The notes under the pieces were generated by a model. It was not told the origin of the DNA. It saw nothing but the letters and a program-made list of their open reading frames with translations, and did no database searches. From contig NZ_LT963352.1 of the NCBI RefSeq assembly GCF_900236475.1, positions 4,170,501-4,234,500 on the forward strand: DNA of 64,000 nt. The letters are read 5' to 3'. The DNA comes from Streptomyces chartreusis NRRL 3882 (GTDB lineage Bacteria > Actinomycetota > Actinomycetes > Streptomycetales > Streptomycetaceae). Numbering within the stretch: position 1 is the first letter of the stretch; each line of letters starts with the position of its first letter. Positions 36,987 to 46,260 of this stretch are shown here, in pieces. Made by a program: the position numbers and the translations under genes.

Positions 36987-39665
36987 TCACGCCTCTCGCG
37001 TGTCCAGACCGTCCTCGTCCCAAGGCGGGTCAGCCCCGTATATCTCGTCGAACTCGACCAGGGCGGCTGCGCATTCCACCGCGTCCCGCGGCAAGCAGGA
37101 CGCCAGCTGCTGGAGAGCAAGTGCGAGCCGGCCGACTGCATCAGCGGAGCCATCGGACTGTTCTCGGAGCATCACAACCGCCTCACGGGCGGGTACGACC
37201 GCCGCCGGGTCGCCGAGGGCGTTCTGCGCAATGCTGAGCATGACAAGTGCGGCTGGCAAGGCATACTCCGCGCCTTCCGGGTACAGCGCCGCGAGGTTCC
37301 GGAAGAGAACGACCGCTTCGGTCAGTGGCGACACCGCGTGCTCGTAGTCCTCGAGCGCTGCCAGCTGCTGGCCGAGCGAGAACATCGTGAGGGCGTACCT
37401 ACGGTCGTCCGGATAGGCCTCCTGCCCCAGTTGCTGTTCCACAACCACCAACTCGCGCAGAACCCTGACCATCTCGCCCGCTCGCCCGAGGTCCTCCAGA
37501 ACGCCCGACAGGGTGTGAAGGCACTCGCCCAGACGGTCGAGAAAACGGAGCGGAATGTGCTGCGCGAGATATCGATAAAGGTCGGCGGCCTCGGACAGCG
37601 CGAGGGCCGCTTGCCCCGTCTGGCCGGTCTCCTTGAGGCTGAGAGCCAGGTTGAACAGGGTGTCGGCGTAGTCGATCCGATGTGCTTCGGGATCGTCCGC
37701 CGACAGCCAGCGCAGCGCGTCGGCTGCCTTTCGCCCGATACCGACCGCTTCCTCGGGGCGACCCAGGTCGTGCAGCAGGCCACCCACCCTGGCCTCGGCG
37801 CGAACCAGCGCTACGGCGTACTCCTCGGCGTCGTGGGCGGCCAGTGCCTCATACAGGCCTACCGACTCCTTCGCCGCCGCCAGTGCCCCAAGCAGATCGT
37901 CCACTCCTGCCAGAGCGTTGGACTGGTTGCTCAGGCTCCTCGCCAGGACGCTCGTGCGCCGGGACGCTTCGTCCTCGCTCGATCCCGGTGGCTGTTCCCG
38001 CAAGAGCTCGATCGCCTCGGCCATGACGCGCACAGAGTCGGGCTTCCTGCCGGTGAACGCCAGTGATTCGGCATAGAGGTTGAGCAGATCAGCCAAGTCG
38101 ACGGGATTCCCGGCCGCGGGGTCGTCATGTCTCTCCCGCATTCGGCGGACGGCCTTGCCGAGAACGACCTCCGCCTGAGCGTGATCCCCGTAGTCCATCA
38201 GGCTCTTGCCGAGCAACCACAGGCCCCCAATGTCGGCCAGGGCGGGAGCTCCCTCCGGAATGGCGTGCGCGGCCCGTTCCGCCAGCTTGAGGCGTGCGTA
38301 GGTCAGCTCCACAGCGCCGGCCGGGCGCAGGGCAATCTCCATCGCCGTGTGCGGGGGGAGGTGCTCCGCGACGGCGAGCATGATCGCGGGTGAGGTTTCG
38401 GCGAGGTCCGGCCGCTGGGTGATCACTTCGTCCAAGAGGCCGCGGACGGGCTCGTGACGGGCGGCGTTGGCCAGAACGATCAGCGCCTGGCGTATGTCGC
38501 CCTCCTGCAACAGCACGCCCTCGCCGGTCAGCAGTGCGGCCAGGTCGTCCACGGCGTCCGGGTCGCGGCCGAGGTGCCAGCCGAGGAAGTCCTCGGCGAA
38601 CCGGTCGGGGCGCAGTGGTGCCAAGTGCCGGTCGGACGGATACACGGCTCGGTGTGCTTTCAGCGCCTTGTCAGCCTCATGGGGTCCGTCGGCGGCTCCG
38701 GTGGCCAGCAGCAGCGCCCGGGCGGATTCCCGGGTGCGGACGGGACCGAACAAGGTGGCCAGGACCACGAGGGAACGCACGGTTTCGGCGGCGACGGAGG
38801 CGTTCCAGCGGCGCTGCTCGTGCATCAGGAGGTAGTGGGAGATGTCGGTGGGGCGGGCATCGTCCTGGACGGCGGCGACGACTCCGGCCAGGGCCGCCAT
38901 GTGGAGGGTCAGCGGTGAGGCGTATGCCGGATCGGCAAGGTCGTCCGGGGCGGGCGGGGACACTTCGGGGACGCCGAGGGCGTGGGCGAAGGCCGTGGCG
39001 GCTTCGGCGAAGAGCGCCTCTCTCGGCGTCCCGCCGAAGCCGGTCAGTGCGATCGGCTCGGCCCACGCGATGCGCAGAGGCCCGAGTTCGGCCATCAACT
39101 GATCCCACAGGTGGGGAGCGGAGCGGGCGAGCAGCAGGACCCGCAGGACCCGGGCCCGGTGGTCCTCGCGCGTCGATTCGAGCATCGCCAGCAGGCTCTC
39201 GTAACGCCAGCGCTCGGCGTAGTCGACGACGATCAACAGCCGGTCGGAGGGCAGGGCTTGGGCGGGAGGCAGCACGGGAGCCGCCGTGGAGAGGTCCCTC
39301 GCCTGCGCCACCGACCATCCGTCGGCCGAGGCGCACGCGGCGAAGTGCTGCGCGGTACGGGTCTTGCCCTGCCCGCCCGGTCCGTGCAGCAGGAGCACCG
39401 AGCGGTCTTCCCGGCTGTCCCTCCACCTCGCCAGCGCCATCAGGTCCTCGACCGGGGGTCGGTAGGGGACGACCTGGTTCACCGGGTGCAGCAGGTAGCT
39501 CGGCTGGTGCCGCGCCATCGGGTCGAGTACGGGAGACTCCACCGGTTGCAGGAGCTCCAGCCGAAACGAGCGCCGGTCCAGCAGGATCGTGACGTCGCCG
39601 GTGACGTCACCGATCTGGATGTTGTGACCGCCGATCGGGGAGTCGGTGACGCTCGGTCCGCCCAC
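36987..39665 (-). CDS. STAND-type P-loop NTPase with TPR-like C-terminal half
   Basis: An 892-residue protein. The first 30 residues form a short beta segment with IGGHNIQIGDVTGDVTIL. A P-loop NTPase domain (about 60-330) has Walker A HGPGGQGKT at 95-102 and Walker B RLLIVVDYAER at 143-149. A winged-helix-like linker follows, and from about 490 to the end there are repeated TPR-like helix pairs (LADIGGLWLLGKSLMDYGDH, DYADTLFNLALSLKETGQTG, ALTMFSLGQQLAALEDYEHA). This is the STAND regulatory-ATPase plan found in many Streptomyces and in some antiphage systems. The frame is open for another 1.4 kb upstream but that part is a shadow of other genes; the GTG at 39665 with GGAG eight bases ahead, two bases past the micro-gene stop, is the best start. 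Confidence 0.82.
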   Translation of the reverse strand: MGGPSVTDSPIGGHNIQIGDVTGDVTILLDRRSFRLELLQPVESPVLDPMARHQPSYLLHPVNQVVPYRPPVEDLMALARWRDSREDRSVLLLHGPGGQGKTRTAQHFAACASADGWSVAQARDLSTAAPVLPPAQALPSDRLLIVVDYAERWRYESLLAMLESTREDHRARVLRVLLLARSAPHLWDQLMAELGPLRIAWAEPIALTGFGGTPREALFAEAATAFAHALGVPEVSPPAPDDLADPAYASPLTLHMAALAGVVAAVQDDARPTDISHYLLMHEQRRWNASVAAETVRSLVVLATLFGPVRTRESARALLLATGAADGPHEADKALKAHRAVYPSDRHLAPLRPDRFAEDFLGWHLGRDPDAVDDLAALLTGEGVLLQEGDIRQALIVLANAARHEPVRGLLDEVITQRPDLAETSPAIMLAVAEHLPPHTAMEIALRPAGAVELTYARLKLAERAAHAIPEGAPALADIGGLWLLGKSLMDYGDHAQAEVVLGKAVRRMRERHDDPAAGNPVDLADLLNLYAESLAFTGRKPDSVRVMAEAIELLREQPPGSSEDEASRRTSVLARSLSNQSNALAGVDDLLGALAAAKESVGLYEALAAHDAEEYAVALVRAEARVGGLLHDLGRPEEAVGIGRKAADALRWLSADDPEAHRIDYADTLFNLALSLKETGQTGQAALALSEAADLYRYLAQHIPLRFLDRLGECLHTLSGVLEDLGRAGEMVRVLRELVVVEQQLGQEAYPDDRRYALTMFSLGQQLAALEDYEHAVSPLTEAVVLFRNLAALYPEGAEYALPAALVMLSIAQNALGDPAAVVPAREAVVMLREQSDGSADAVGRLALALQQLASCLPRDAVECAAALVEFDEIYGADPPWDEDGLDTREA

Positions 39666-39667
39666 CT

Positions 39668-39832
39668 CTACCGCTCCGGTCGTACGCGTGGCGCCGACGA
39701 TGCCGGTGAGGCCGGACCGATGTGCACACTCCCGCCCGCCTGTCCCACCTGGACGTTGTCTCCGCCGATACTGACTGCGGCTGTGAGGTACGGCGCAGCC
39801 TGATCCACCCACTGCATGATGTCCGCATCCAT
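39668..39832 (-). CDS. 54-residue micro-gene coupled to the STAND NTPase
   Basis: MDADIMQWVDQAAPYLTAAV begins a short amphipathic region, followed by IGGDNVQVGQAGGSVHIG, which resembles the IGGHNIQIGDVTGDVTIL start of the NTPase. The same type of N-terminal helix is fused to some larger Streptomyces TPR ATPases, so this may be a detached N-terminal domain. Stop and the NTPase GTG are two bases apart. The ATG at 39832 is chosen over an upstream in-frame codon at 39895 because it opens the amphipathic helix. Confidence 0.65.
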   Translation of the reverse strand: MDADIMQWVDQAAPYLTAAVSIGGDNVQVGQAGGSVHIGPASPASSAPRVRPER

Positions 39833-40015
39833 CGTCGCTCCCCCGGGTGACGTGTGGTTCGGCCGACGGGTACTTCCCGGTCTGGCACGTTTCACGGTAG
39901 GCAGCGCGGTGGGAGCGCGCAGGAACCTTGCGGCTTTTTCGGGGGGCGCGCGGTTGCATGCGGGCGGTCGTCCGCAAACGTCTGAGAGCGGCGAGGCGGT
40001 TCACCGCCAGTCCGG

Positions 40016-40969
40016 CTACGGAACCACAGGCGCGGGCGATGAGACGGGCCCTGCCGCCGGCGATGAGAGACGCTGAGGCTGGTGGCGTCGGGCGAGCCAC
40101 AGCACGAGTGCGGCGTAGAGGAGGGTTGTCACCATGTCCGCCAGGGCGAGTTGCCAGGGTGCGTCGGCGGCGGTCTCGTCCGACGACAGCCCGTCGACGA
40201 CCGCGGCGGCGACGCCGAAGGCCAGCAGGTTGTTCAGGACGTGCAGGGCGACGGCTGCTTCCAGGCCGCCGGTACGGATGGTCAGCCACCCGGCGACCAG
40301 ACCGAAGACCAGCAGGCCGAAGAAACCCCACCTGGTGCCCCAGCCGTGGGCGGCGGCGAACAGTACGGCCTGCGGGAGCACCGCGAACCACGGAGAACGG
40401 ACGAATGCGCCGACCGCCTGCGTCAGCCAGCCCCGGAAGACGTACTCCTCGGCAGCGGCCTGCACCGGGACGAGGAGGGCCAGCACGACCAGCGAGACGA
40501 GGAACGATCGCCAGCCCACCCATGCGCCGAACTCCCCCGAGTCGGCTCCACTGTCGGGCAGGAAGGCGGCGGTCACCGTCAGCACGGCCACGGGGAGCAC
40601 CGCGGCGAGCAGACACCGCACCAGCCAGCGCCACCGCAGCCGCCCGTCGACCGACGACAGGGTGCCGGGCGATCGCTGCCCCGGCCACCACACGGCCAGC
40701 AGAATCAGGGGCAGGGCGATCGCTATGGACGTCAGGTCCAGGGCCGTGTTGGCGACCGGTCCGAAGTCGTGTCCGCCGTCGGGCAGTTCGCGGAGTCCTG
40801 CCGCTGCACCGACGCCGTAGGAGAGGGCGAACAGCAGGATGTTGAGTACGAGGCAGGCGCCCAGGAACAGCAGAGTGCCGAGCGCTGGCCGCCACCAGCG
40901 GTGACGGCCGGTGCAGTGGCCCATGCGGTGGTAGGGAAGGCCGGTGGGGTGCGGTAACGGTGCTGTCAT
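40016..40969 (-). CDS. CPBP-family intramembrane glutamic protease
   Basis: A 317-residue polytopic membrane protein with about eight helices. The family catalytic motif EEYVFRG lies near residue 168 (AAAEEYVFRGWLTQ), with the second motif histidine in LFAAAHGWG and the third in ALHVLNNLLAFG. Members (CAAX/Abi group) cleave membrane peptides or give bacteriocin self-immunity and phage resistance. AGGGA lies just ahead of the ATG at 40969. It precedes the micro-gene and STAND NTPase on the same strand, with 183 bases between, so cooperation is possible. Confidence 0.88.
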   Translation of the reverse strand: MTAPLPHPTGLPYHRMGHCTGRHRWWRPALGTLLFLGACLVLNILLFALSYGVGAAAGLRELPDGGHDFGPVANTALDLTSIAIALPLILLAVWWPGQRSPGTLSSVDGRLRWRWLVRCLLAAVLPVAVLTVTAAFLPDSGADSGEFGAWVGWRSFLVSLVVLALLVPVQAAAEEYVFRGWLTQAVGAFVRSPWFAVLPQAVLFAAAHGWGTRWGFFGLLVFGLVAGWLTIRTGGLEAAVALHVLNNLLAFGVAAAVVDGLSSDETAADAPWQLALADMVTTLLYAALVLWLARRHQPQRLSSPAAGPVSSPAPVVP

Positions 40970-41089
40970 GATCCCTACTATGCAGTGGACCACCCTGATC
41001 AGCACCGTAGTCGGCGGGGCGGCAGCGGCGGCAGCTCAGTCGCGGATATCGGCTGGAGCGGCCGGGCGCAGCCCCATAAGGTCCCACGC

Positions 41090-41731
41090 ATGGACTGGGA
41101 GAAGTGGCATGAGGTGTACGACGCTCCCGAATCGCCGCTTGCCCGGCGGCTGTCGGTCGTGCAGGAGCGCATTCGGCTGGCGTTGGACGACTGCCCTGCC
41201 GGTCCGCTCCGGGTGGTGAGCCTCTGCGCGGGGCAGGGGCGGGACCTCCTGGGCGTGCTGCCCGGGCATCCGCGTCGGTCGGACGTCCGTGCGCGTCTGG
41301 TCGAGCTGGATCCGAAGAACGTCGAAGTGGCCGCCGGGGCCGCCCGGGCGGCAGGGCTGGGCGGCATCGAGGCCGTCGCCGCCGATGCCGCGCTGCTCGA
41401 TCACTACGCCGACCTGGTGCCGGCCGACCTCGTGCTGGTCTGCGGGGTGTTCGGCAATATCGCGGACCCGGACATCGAGCGCACCATCGACGCGTGCAGG
41501 CAACTGTGCAGGAGCGGTGGGCGGGTGATCTGGACGCGGCACCGCAAGGAGCCCGATCGTGTGCCGTCGATCTGCGAGTGGTTCGAAGAACGGGGCTTCG
41601 AGCGCGAGTGGGTCAACGATGCGGAACACGTCCAGGGCGTGGGAGTGCACCGCTTCCGCGGTCAGCCCGTGCCGCTGCGGCTGGGCACGCGTGTCTTCTC
41701 CTTCGTCGGCTACGACAAGCTCCGGGCCTGA
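41090..41731 (+). CDS. Class I SAM-dependent methyltransferase
   Basis: A 213-residue Rossmann-fold methyltransferase. Motif I is LRVVSLCAGQGRDLLGVL, the acidic residue of motif II is in RARLVELDPKNVEVA, and motif IV is ADLVLVCGVFGNI. The C-terminal part with EEFGF-like FEERGFEREWV fits the family; substrate unknown. The ATG at 41090 follows AAGGT; the frame is open upstream to 40985 but overlaps the divergent protease promoter. It is divergent from the CPBP protease gene. Confidence 0.85.
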   Translation: MDWEKWHEVYDAPESPLARRLSVVQERIRLALDDCPAGPLRVVSLCAGQGRDLLGVLPGHPRRSDVRARLVELDPKNVEVAAGAARAAGLGGIEAVAADAALLDHYADLVPADLVLVCGVFGNIADPDIERTIDACRQLCRSGGRVIWTRHRKEPDRVPSICEWFEERGFEREWVNDAEHVQGVGVHRFRGQPVPLRLGTRVFSFVGYDKLRA

Positions 41732-41767
41732 GGCCTGTCAGCGCCGACCGCGCGCCCGCCGAATACG

Positions 41768-43111
41768 TCAGCGTCCCACCCTCACGACCTCCGACGTCGC
41801 CGCGCGGAACGAGTCCGTCTTGTCGAAGTGGGCGCGGAAGTAACCGCGCTTCGCGTCGGCGATGTCCGCCGAGAAGGCGTGCCCCTCACCGGACCAGTCG
41901 GCGCGCGTCGTCAGGAGGTCCTTCCACCGCTTGCCGTCCCGCGAGTACTGGATGTGCACCGGGATGTCCCCGGGCGTCCAGCCGTCGGGGAAGTCCATCG
42001 CGCCCTCGACCCGCACGCCACCGTCCTGGGTGCGGGTGGCCGAGAACGAGGTGAACACCGAGGCGCGCAGGACGGTGATCTCGGCGCTGTTGGCGGAGGC
42101 GGAGGCGATGAACGGGTCGTCGCTGTGCGAGGCCACGCGGAAGGTGCCGGTCTCCCACGGGGTGTGGGTGAAGGTGGCGGCCTTGCCGTCCGCGCCGGTG
42201 GTGAAGTAGCCGACGCTGGCCCAGTGGGTGCCGGAGGAGGCCTCGTAGAGGACGCCGCCGCTCTGGCCCTCGAAGGGGACCCAGCCCTGCGGGGTCTCGC
42301 GCTCCAGGGTCGCCGTGACGGTGACCTGCTCCCCGTAGTCGATCGTCCGGGCTTCCGCCGGGGTCTCGAAGGTCCAGCGCGTGGCCACCTGCCGGATGCC
42401 GATCGGGGTCGACGCGGACTCGCCGTACAGGACGAACGGGTTGGCGTTGTCGTGCCGGTAGACGGCCTGGACCGGCACCGCGTCGTTCACGGTGACCGTG
42501 CCGGAGAAGCGGCCCTGCGCGTCGGTGCGGACGGTGTTCTCCGTCCAGTTGTCCACGTCGAGGTCCACCCGGTGGTCCGCCAGGGGCTTCAGTTCGCGGG
42601 TCGCCGGCCAGCGTCCCTTCAGGGTGCCGTCGATGCGCACCTGGCGGTGGTCGGTGTCGATCTCCGTGCGGTCGGGGCGTACGTCCTCGAACACCGCCGC
42701 GACGTAGTAGGCGAGGGTACCCGCGGAGTCGTCGACGCTGTGGTCGCCGTCGGCGTCCGTGGCCTCGATGCGGACGGTGTAGCTGCCCAGGTCGGGAAGG
42801 TCGACGGGCTGCTTCGTGCGCCACACGCCGTTGTCCGCCGTGCCGGAGACGAGGTCGAACGCGTCGTGCTCCACGACGGCGACTTCCTGCTGCGTGGCCG
42901 CGGAGACGAGATGGGCCCGGATCCCCGTGATGGCGCTGTCGGAGCTGAGGCCGACTTCCAGGGTGCCGAGATCGCCCGTGGCGCTGTGCGCGTACCGGAC
43001 ATCAGGCGCCTGCGCCTCCGCGGCGTTCGCGGCCGGAGTGCCGGCCACCAGGACTGCCACGGCACCGATGGCGGCCGAAGCCGCCCGAGTTCTGAACAAG
43101 GTCCCCCCCAC
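41768..43111 (-). CDS. Secreted protein with Ig-like/adhesin-type domains
   Basis: A 447-residue exported protein. The signal peptide (RTRAASAAIGAVAVLVAGTP, then ANAA) is followed by several beta-rich segments: DLGTLEVGLSSDSAITGIRA, TVRIEATDADGDHSVDDSAG, and AETDQVTVTATLERETPQGW-like Ig strands, ending with a strand-rich domain that includes YSRDGKRWKDLL. It is likely cell-surface or released; no catalytic motif seen. Start is either GTG at 43111 or TTG at 43099, both giving a proper signal peptide; the TTG has a purine run before it. Confidence 0.78.
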   Translation of the reverse strand: MGGTLFRTRAASAAIGAVAVLVAGTPAANAAEAQAPDVRYAHSATGDLGTLEVGLSSDSAITGIRAHLVSAATQQEVAVVEHDAFDLVSGTADNGVWRTKQPVDLPDLGSYTVRIEATDADGDHSVDDSAGTLAYYVAAVFEDVRPDRTEIDTDHRQVRIDGTLKGRWPATRELKPLADHRVDLDVDNWTENTVRTDAQGRFSGTVTVNDAVPVQAVYRHDNANPFVLYGESASTPIGIRQVATRWTFETPAEARTIDYGEQVTVTATLERETPQGWVPFEGQSGGVLYEASSGTHWASVGYFTTGADGKAATFTHTPWETGTFRVASHSDDPFIASASANSAEITVLRASVFTSFSATRTQDGGVRVEGAMDFPDGWTPGDIPVHIQYSRDGKRWKDLLTTRADWSGEGHAFSADIADAKRGYFRAHFDKTDSFRAATSEVVRVGR

Positions 43112-43541
43112 AGGGATGCGTCGAAGCCGCGTCCACGGCTGAACGCCCTTTCTATCGCATGGCGTTGACGGCGGTCGCGGGAGTTTCGCAGTGTCCATCG
43201 ACGGGCGACGGGCGACGGCCGCGGGCGGCGTCGGCGGGCATGCGTTCGCGCCGGGGCTGGTCGACGAGGTGGCGATGGACGTCCTGCCCATGGTGCTCGG
43301 GCGTCCGGTCCGGCCTTCCTGAGCTGCGATGTCGCCGAGGCGCGGCTGGAGCCGCCGGTGCCGGCGAGCTGATCCGAGCCCCAGCTGGCCGAGCCCAGCT
43401 GGCCGAGCCCAGGTGGCCGAGCCCGCAGGGCAGTGCGTCCGGTGCGGGCCGGGGCCTCCCGGGTGTGCGGCGAGGAGACGCCGTGGGTGCGTACCGTTTC
43501 CGGCCCGGCGGCGCGCCGCGACCGGCCAGGCGGCGGACCGG
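43112..43541. other. Intergenic region without a gene, 430 bp
   Basis: No convincing coding sequence; frames are open only because of GC bias. It holds the presumed promoter of the secreted protein gene and, near 43376-43423, a 14-bp tandem repeat. Confidence 0.6.
43376..43423. repeat. Tandem repeat, 14-bp unit, about 3.5 copies
   Basis: GAGCCCAGCTGGCC repeated with single-base changes, ending in GAGCCCGC. It sits between the 3' end of the SpoIIE-type gene and the 5' region of the secreted protein gene. Confidence 0.85.
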
Positions 43542-45593
43542 TCATTCAGCGGGCAGCTTCTGCTCGCACCAGATGGTCTTCCCGACCGCTGCATGGCGGG
43601 TCCCCCACTTCTGGCTGAGCTGGGCGACGAGGAGCAGGCCGCGGCCGCCCTCGTCGAAGTCCCGTGCGCGGCGCAGGTGAGGGGCGGTGCTGCTGGCGTC
43701 GGAAACCTCGCAGATCAGTGCGGAGTCGCGGATCAGCCGTAGCTCGACCGGGGGTTCGCCGTGCCGGATGGCATTGGTGACCAGCTCGCTGACCAGCAGT
43801 TCGGTCACGAAGGCCGACTCCCACAGACCCCAGGCGTCGAGCTGTTCGACAGCGAGCTTCCGGGCGCGCACCACCATGGCCGGGTCGGCGGGGATCTCCC
43901 AGACGGCGACCCGGTCCGCGGTGAGGGCACGGGTGCGAGCGAGCAGCAGGGTGATGTCGTCGTCCATGTGGTGGGTCACCAGCGTGTGCATGACGGTGTC
44001 GCAGGCGGCTTCCAGCGACGCCACCGGCACTGCCAGCGTGTGACGCAACGCGGCCAGGCCTTCGTCGAGGTCGCGCTCACGCGACTGGACCAGGCCGTTG
44101 GAGTAGAGGGCCAGCACGCTGCCCGTCGGCGGGCGGAACTCCAGGCTCTCGAAGGGCAGGCCGCCGAACCCGAGCGGCGGGCCCACGAAGCCCTGCACCT
44201 GCTCCACCTTGCCGTCGGGGGTGAGGACGAAGGGCAGCGGGTGACCGGCCGAGGCCATCGTGCAGCTCCGCGCGACGGGGTCGTACACCGCGTAGAGGCA
44301 GGTCGCTCCCAGTTCGCCGGCCGCCGCCGCGTCGCCTTCGGCCCTGCCCTCCTGCTGGTCGTCGGTGACGTGCATGACCAGGTCGTCGAGGTGCGTGATG
44401 AGCTCGTCGGGGGGCAGGTCGACATCGGCCAGGGTACGCACGGCGGTGCGCAGCCGGCCCATGGTGGCGCTGGCGTTGATGCCGTGCCCGACGACATCGC
44501 CTACGACGAGCGCGACCCGGCAGCCCGAGAGCGGAATCACGTCGTACCAGTCGCCGCCCACCCCGGCGGTCTGCGGGCCCGCCGGCAGGTAGCGGGAGGC
44601 CACGTCCACGGCCGTCTGCTCGGGCAGCCACTGCGGCAGCAGACTGCGCTGCAGGGTCAGCGCGGTGTTCCGTTCACGGGTGTAGCGGCGCGCGTTGTCG
44701 ACGGCCACGGCGGTTTTGGCGGCCAGTTCCTCGGCGTCGGACACATCGGCCTGGGTGAAGGGTTCGGTGTGCCGGGTGCGCCAGAAGGTGACCGTGCCCA
44801 GCAGTGCGCCCCGCCCTCGCAGCGGCACCACGATCAGTGAGCGCATGCCGTAGTCGAGGACTCCGGCGGCGTCATCGGGGACCAGAGGCGGCCACGCCGT
44901 GGAGGCGGGCAGGTCGGACTCCAGCTGTGCCCGCCCGTGGGAGAAGCCGTTGGCCTGCGGAACGGCGAAGCTGAATCCGTCCAGTGCCCCCACCGGGTGG
45001 AGCGGATGGTGCTCGTGGATGCCTGCCATGGCCACCCGCCGTACTTCCGTCCGGTCCTCCTCCTGTGCCGCCTCCGGCTCCCCGCCGTGCAGCACGGACA
45101 CCGCAAGGTCCACCGTGACGAAATCCGCGAACCGGGGTACCGCCACCTCGGTCAGCTTCTGCGCCGTCCGCTCCGCGTCAAGGGTCGTGCCGATGGCCAT
45201 CCCGGCGTCATGCAGCAGCTCAAGGCGGCCATGGGCCCTCAGCGCCCGCCGCCGTTGACTGCGTCCGCGGGCGGCCAGCTCCGACACGACGACACTGGTG
45301 CCCAGCATCAGGAGCAGCGTCCATCTGTCGTTGCTGCTTGCCACCGACAGCGATCCCCACGGGGAGATCAGGAAGAAGTCGAGCCAGACGGTGGCGGAAA
45401 CCGCCGCGATCAGCCCGGCGACGCGGTATCCCTGCGCGGCCACGGCCACCAGGACGGCCATCAGGACGAGGGCCGATTCGAAGTCGGGGAAGCCGTCCCG
45501 GAACGGCACCAGCGCAAGGCAGACGAGCAGCGGGGCCACCAGGGCGCTCACCAGAGCGACCGAGCTGCCTCTGAGCCCTTGCATGGAGCTCAC
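43542..45593 (-). CDS. DUF4118/GAF/SpoIIE phosphatase with HATPase anti-sigma-like domain
   Basis: A 683-residue signalling protein. Four membrane helices of the KdpD-type DUF4118 domain (about 12-105), a GAF domain (about 130-310), a PP2C/SpoIIE phosphatase domain (about 335-530; GVGGDWYDVIPLSGCRVALV, VGDVVGHGINASA, ALYSNGLVQSRE, MDDDITLLLAR) and a C-terminal HATPase_c domain of the RsbW type (ELLVSELVTNAIRHGEPPVE, DEGGRGLLLVAQL). Such proteins both dephosphorylate anti-anti-sigma factors and bind them as kinases. The second-motif Asp is followed by Asn (YSNG instead of the usual YTDG), which may weaken metal binding. GTG start at 45593 with GAGGTGG just ahead. Confidence 0.9.
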   Translation of the reverse strand: MSSMQGLRGSSVALVSALVAPLLVCLALVPFRDGFPDFESALVLMAVLVAVAAQGYRVAGLIAAVSATVWLDFFLISPWGSLSVASSNDRWTLLLMLGTSVVVSELAARGRSQRRRALRAHGRLELLHDAGMAIGTTLDAERTAQKLTEVAVPRFADFVTVDLAVSVLHGGEPEAAQEEDRTEVRRVAMAGIHEHHPLHPVGALDGFSFAVPQANGFSHGRAQLESDLPASTAWPPLVPDDAAGVLDYGMRSLIVVPLRGRGALLGTVTFWRTRHTEPFTQADVSDAEELAAKTAVAVDNARRYTRERNTALTLQRSLLPQWLPEQTAVDVASRYLPAGPQTAGVGGDWYDVIPLSGCRVALVVGDVVGHGINASATMGRLRTAVRTLADVDLPPDELITHLDDLVMHVTDDQQEGRAEGDAAAAGELGATCLYAVYDPVARSCTMASAGHPLPFVLTPDGKVEQVQGFVGPPLGFGGLPFESLEFRPPTGSVLALYSNGLVQSRERDLDEGLAALRHTLAVPVASLEAACDTVMHTLVTHHMDDDITLLLARTRALTADRVAVWEIPADPAMVVRARKLAVEQLDAWGLWESAFVTELLVSELVTNAIRHGEPPVELRLIRDSALICEVSDASSTAPHLRRARDFDEGGRGLLLVAQLSQKWGTRHAAVGKTIWCEQKLPAE

Positions 45594-45851
45594 ATACCCA
45601 CCTCATTCAGGTCATACACAGAACTATAGGACGATGGGTACTTCGCCCGGCTTCTTGCTCTCGAGCCGCTGACCATCAGGCGCCTCGAGAATTAACCGAA
45701 CTCACGTACAACCCTTACGTCACTCCACGGGTCTCTTGATCGCCGACCACCCGTGAACGCCCGGACAACTCCCGGCGAACACGGCCGGTCCGGCCCTCCA
45801 TCGACTGTGGATGTCCGCCAGACATCCCCCGCATGCAGCAGGAGACCCCGC

Positions 45852-46196
45852 ATGCAGCAGCACGAGCGCCCGTCGGGGCACCGGCACGGCCACGTCCGTC
45901 CGTCCCGGCGCCCCCGCCTGCGACTCGCCCTGGCGACGGCCGCGGACGGCACGCACGCCCCGCGGGCCGACTTCAACGGCGACGGCATCGACGACGTGGC
46001 GTTCTCCGCCCCCGGCACGTACGTGAACGGCAAGAAGGACGCCGGGCAACTCGTCGTCCGGTACGGCACGACGACCGGGGTGTCCTCCGCGAAGCGGTCC
46101 GCGATCAGCCGGAACACCACCGGCAACCCGGGCACGGCCGCCTCGGGCGTCTCGCCGACGGGCCACCCGACCTTCGGCGCCGACTTCGCCGACTGA
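45852..46196 (+). pseudogene. FG-GAP protein relic with a single blade
   Basis: A 114-residue frame with GGAG seven bases before the ATG. It holds one calcium-binding blade (ADFNGDGIDDVAFSAPGTYV) and the start of a second, then stops; the N-terminus (PSRRPRLRLALATAADGTHA) looks like a damaged signal peptide. The four following genes have six or seven blades and intact signal peptides, so this is probably a decayed copy. It could still be translated. Confidence 0.6.
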
Positions 46197-46260
46197 GCCG
46201 CCCGTATCCCGTCACGGCCGGGCCTGCCAGGTCCGGCCCCCTCCCACCCGGAGCCCCACC

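Noticed and set aside
39666..41087. Upstream extension of the STAND NTPase frame
   Set aside because: It overlaps the micro-gene and the CPBP protease in another frame and is Arg/Pro-rich; the GTG at 39665 has a ribosome site.
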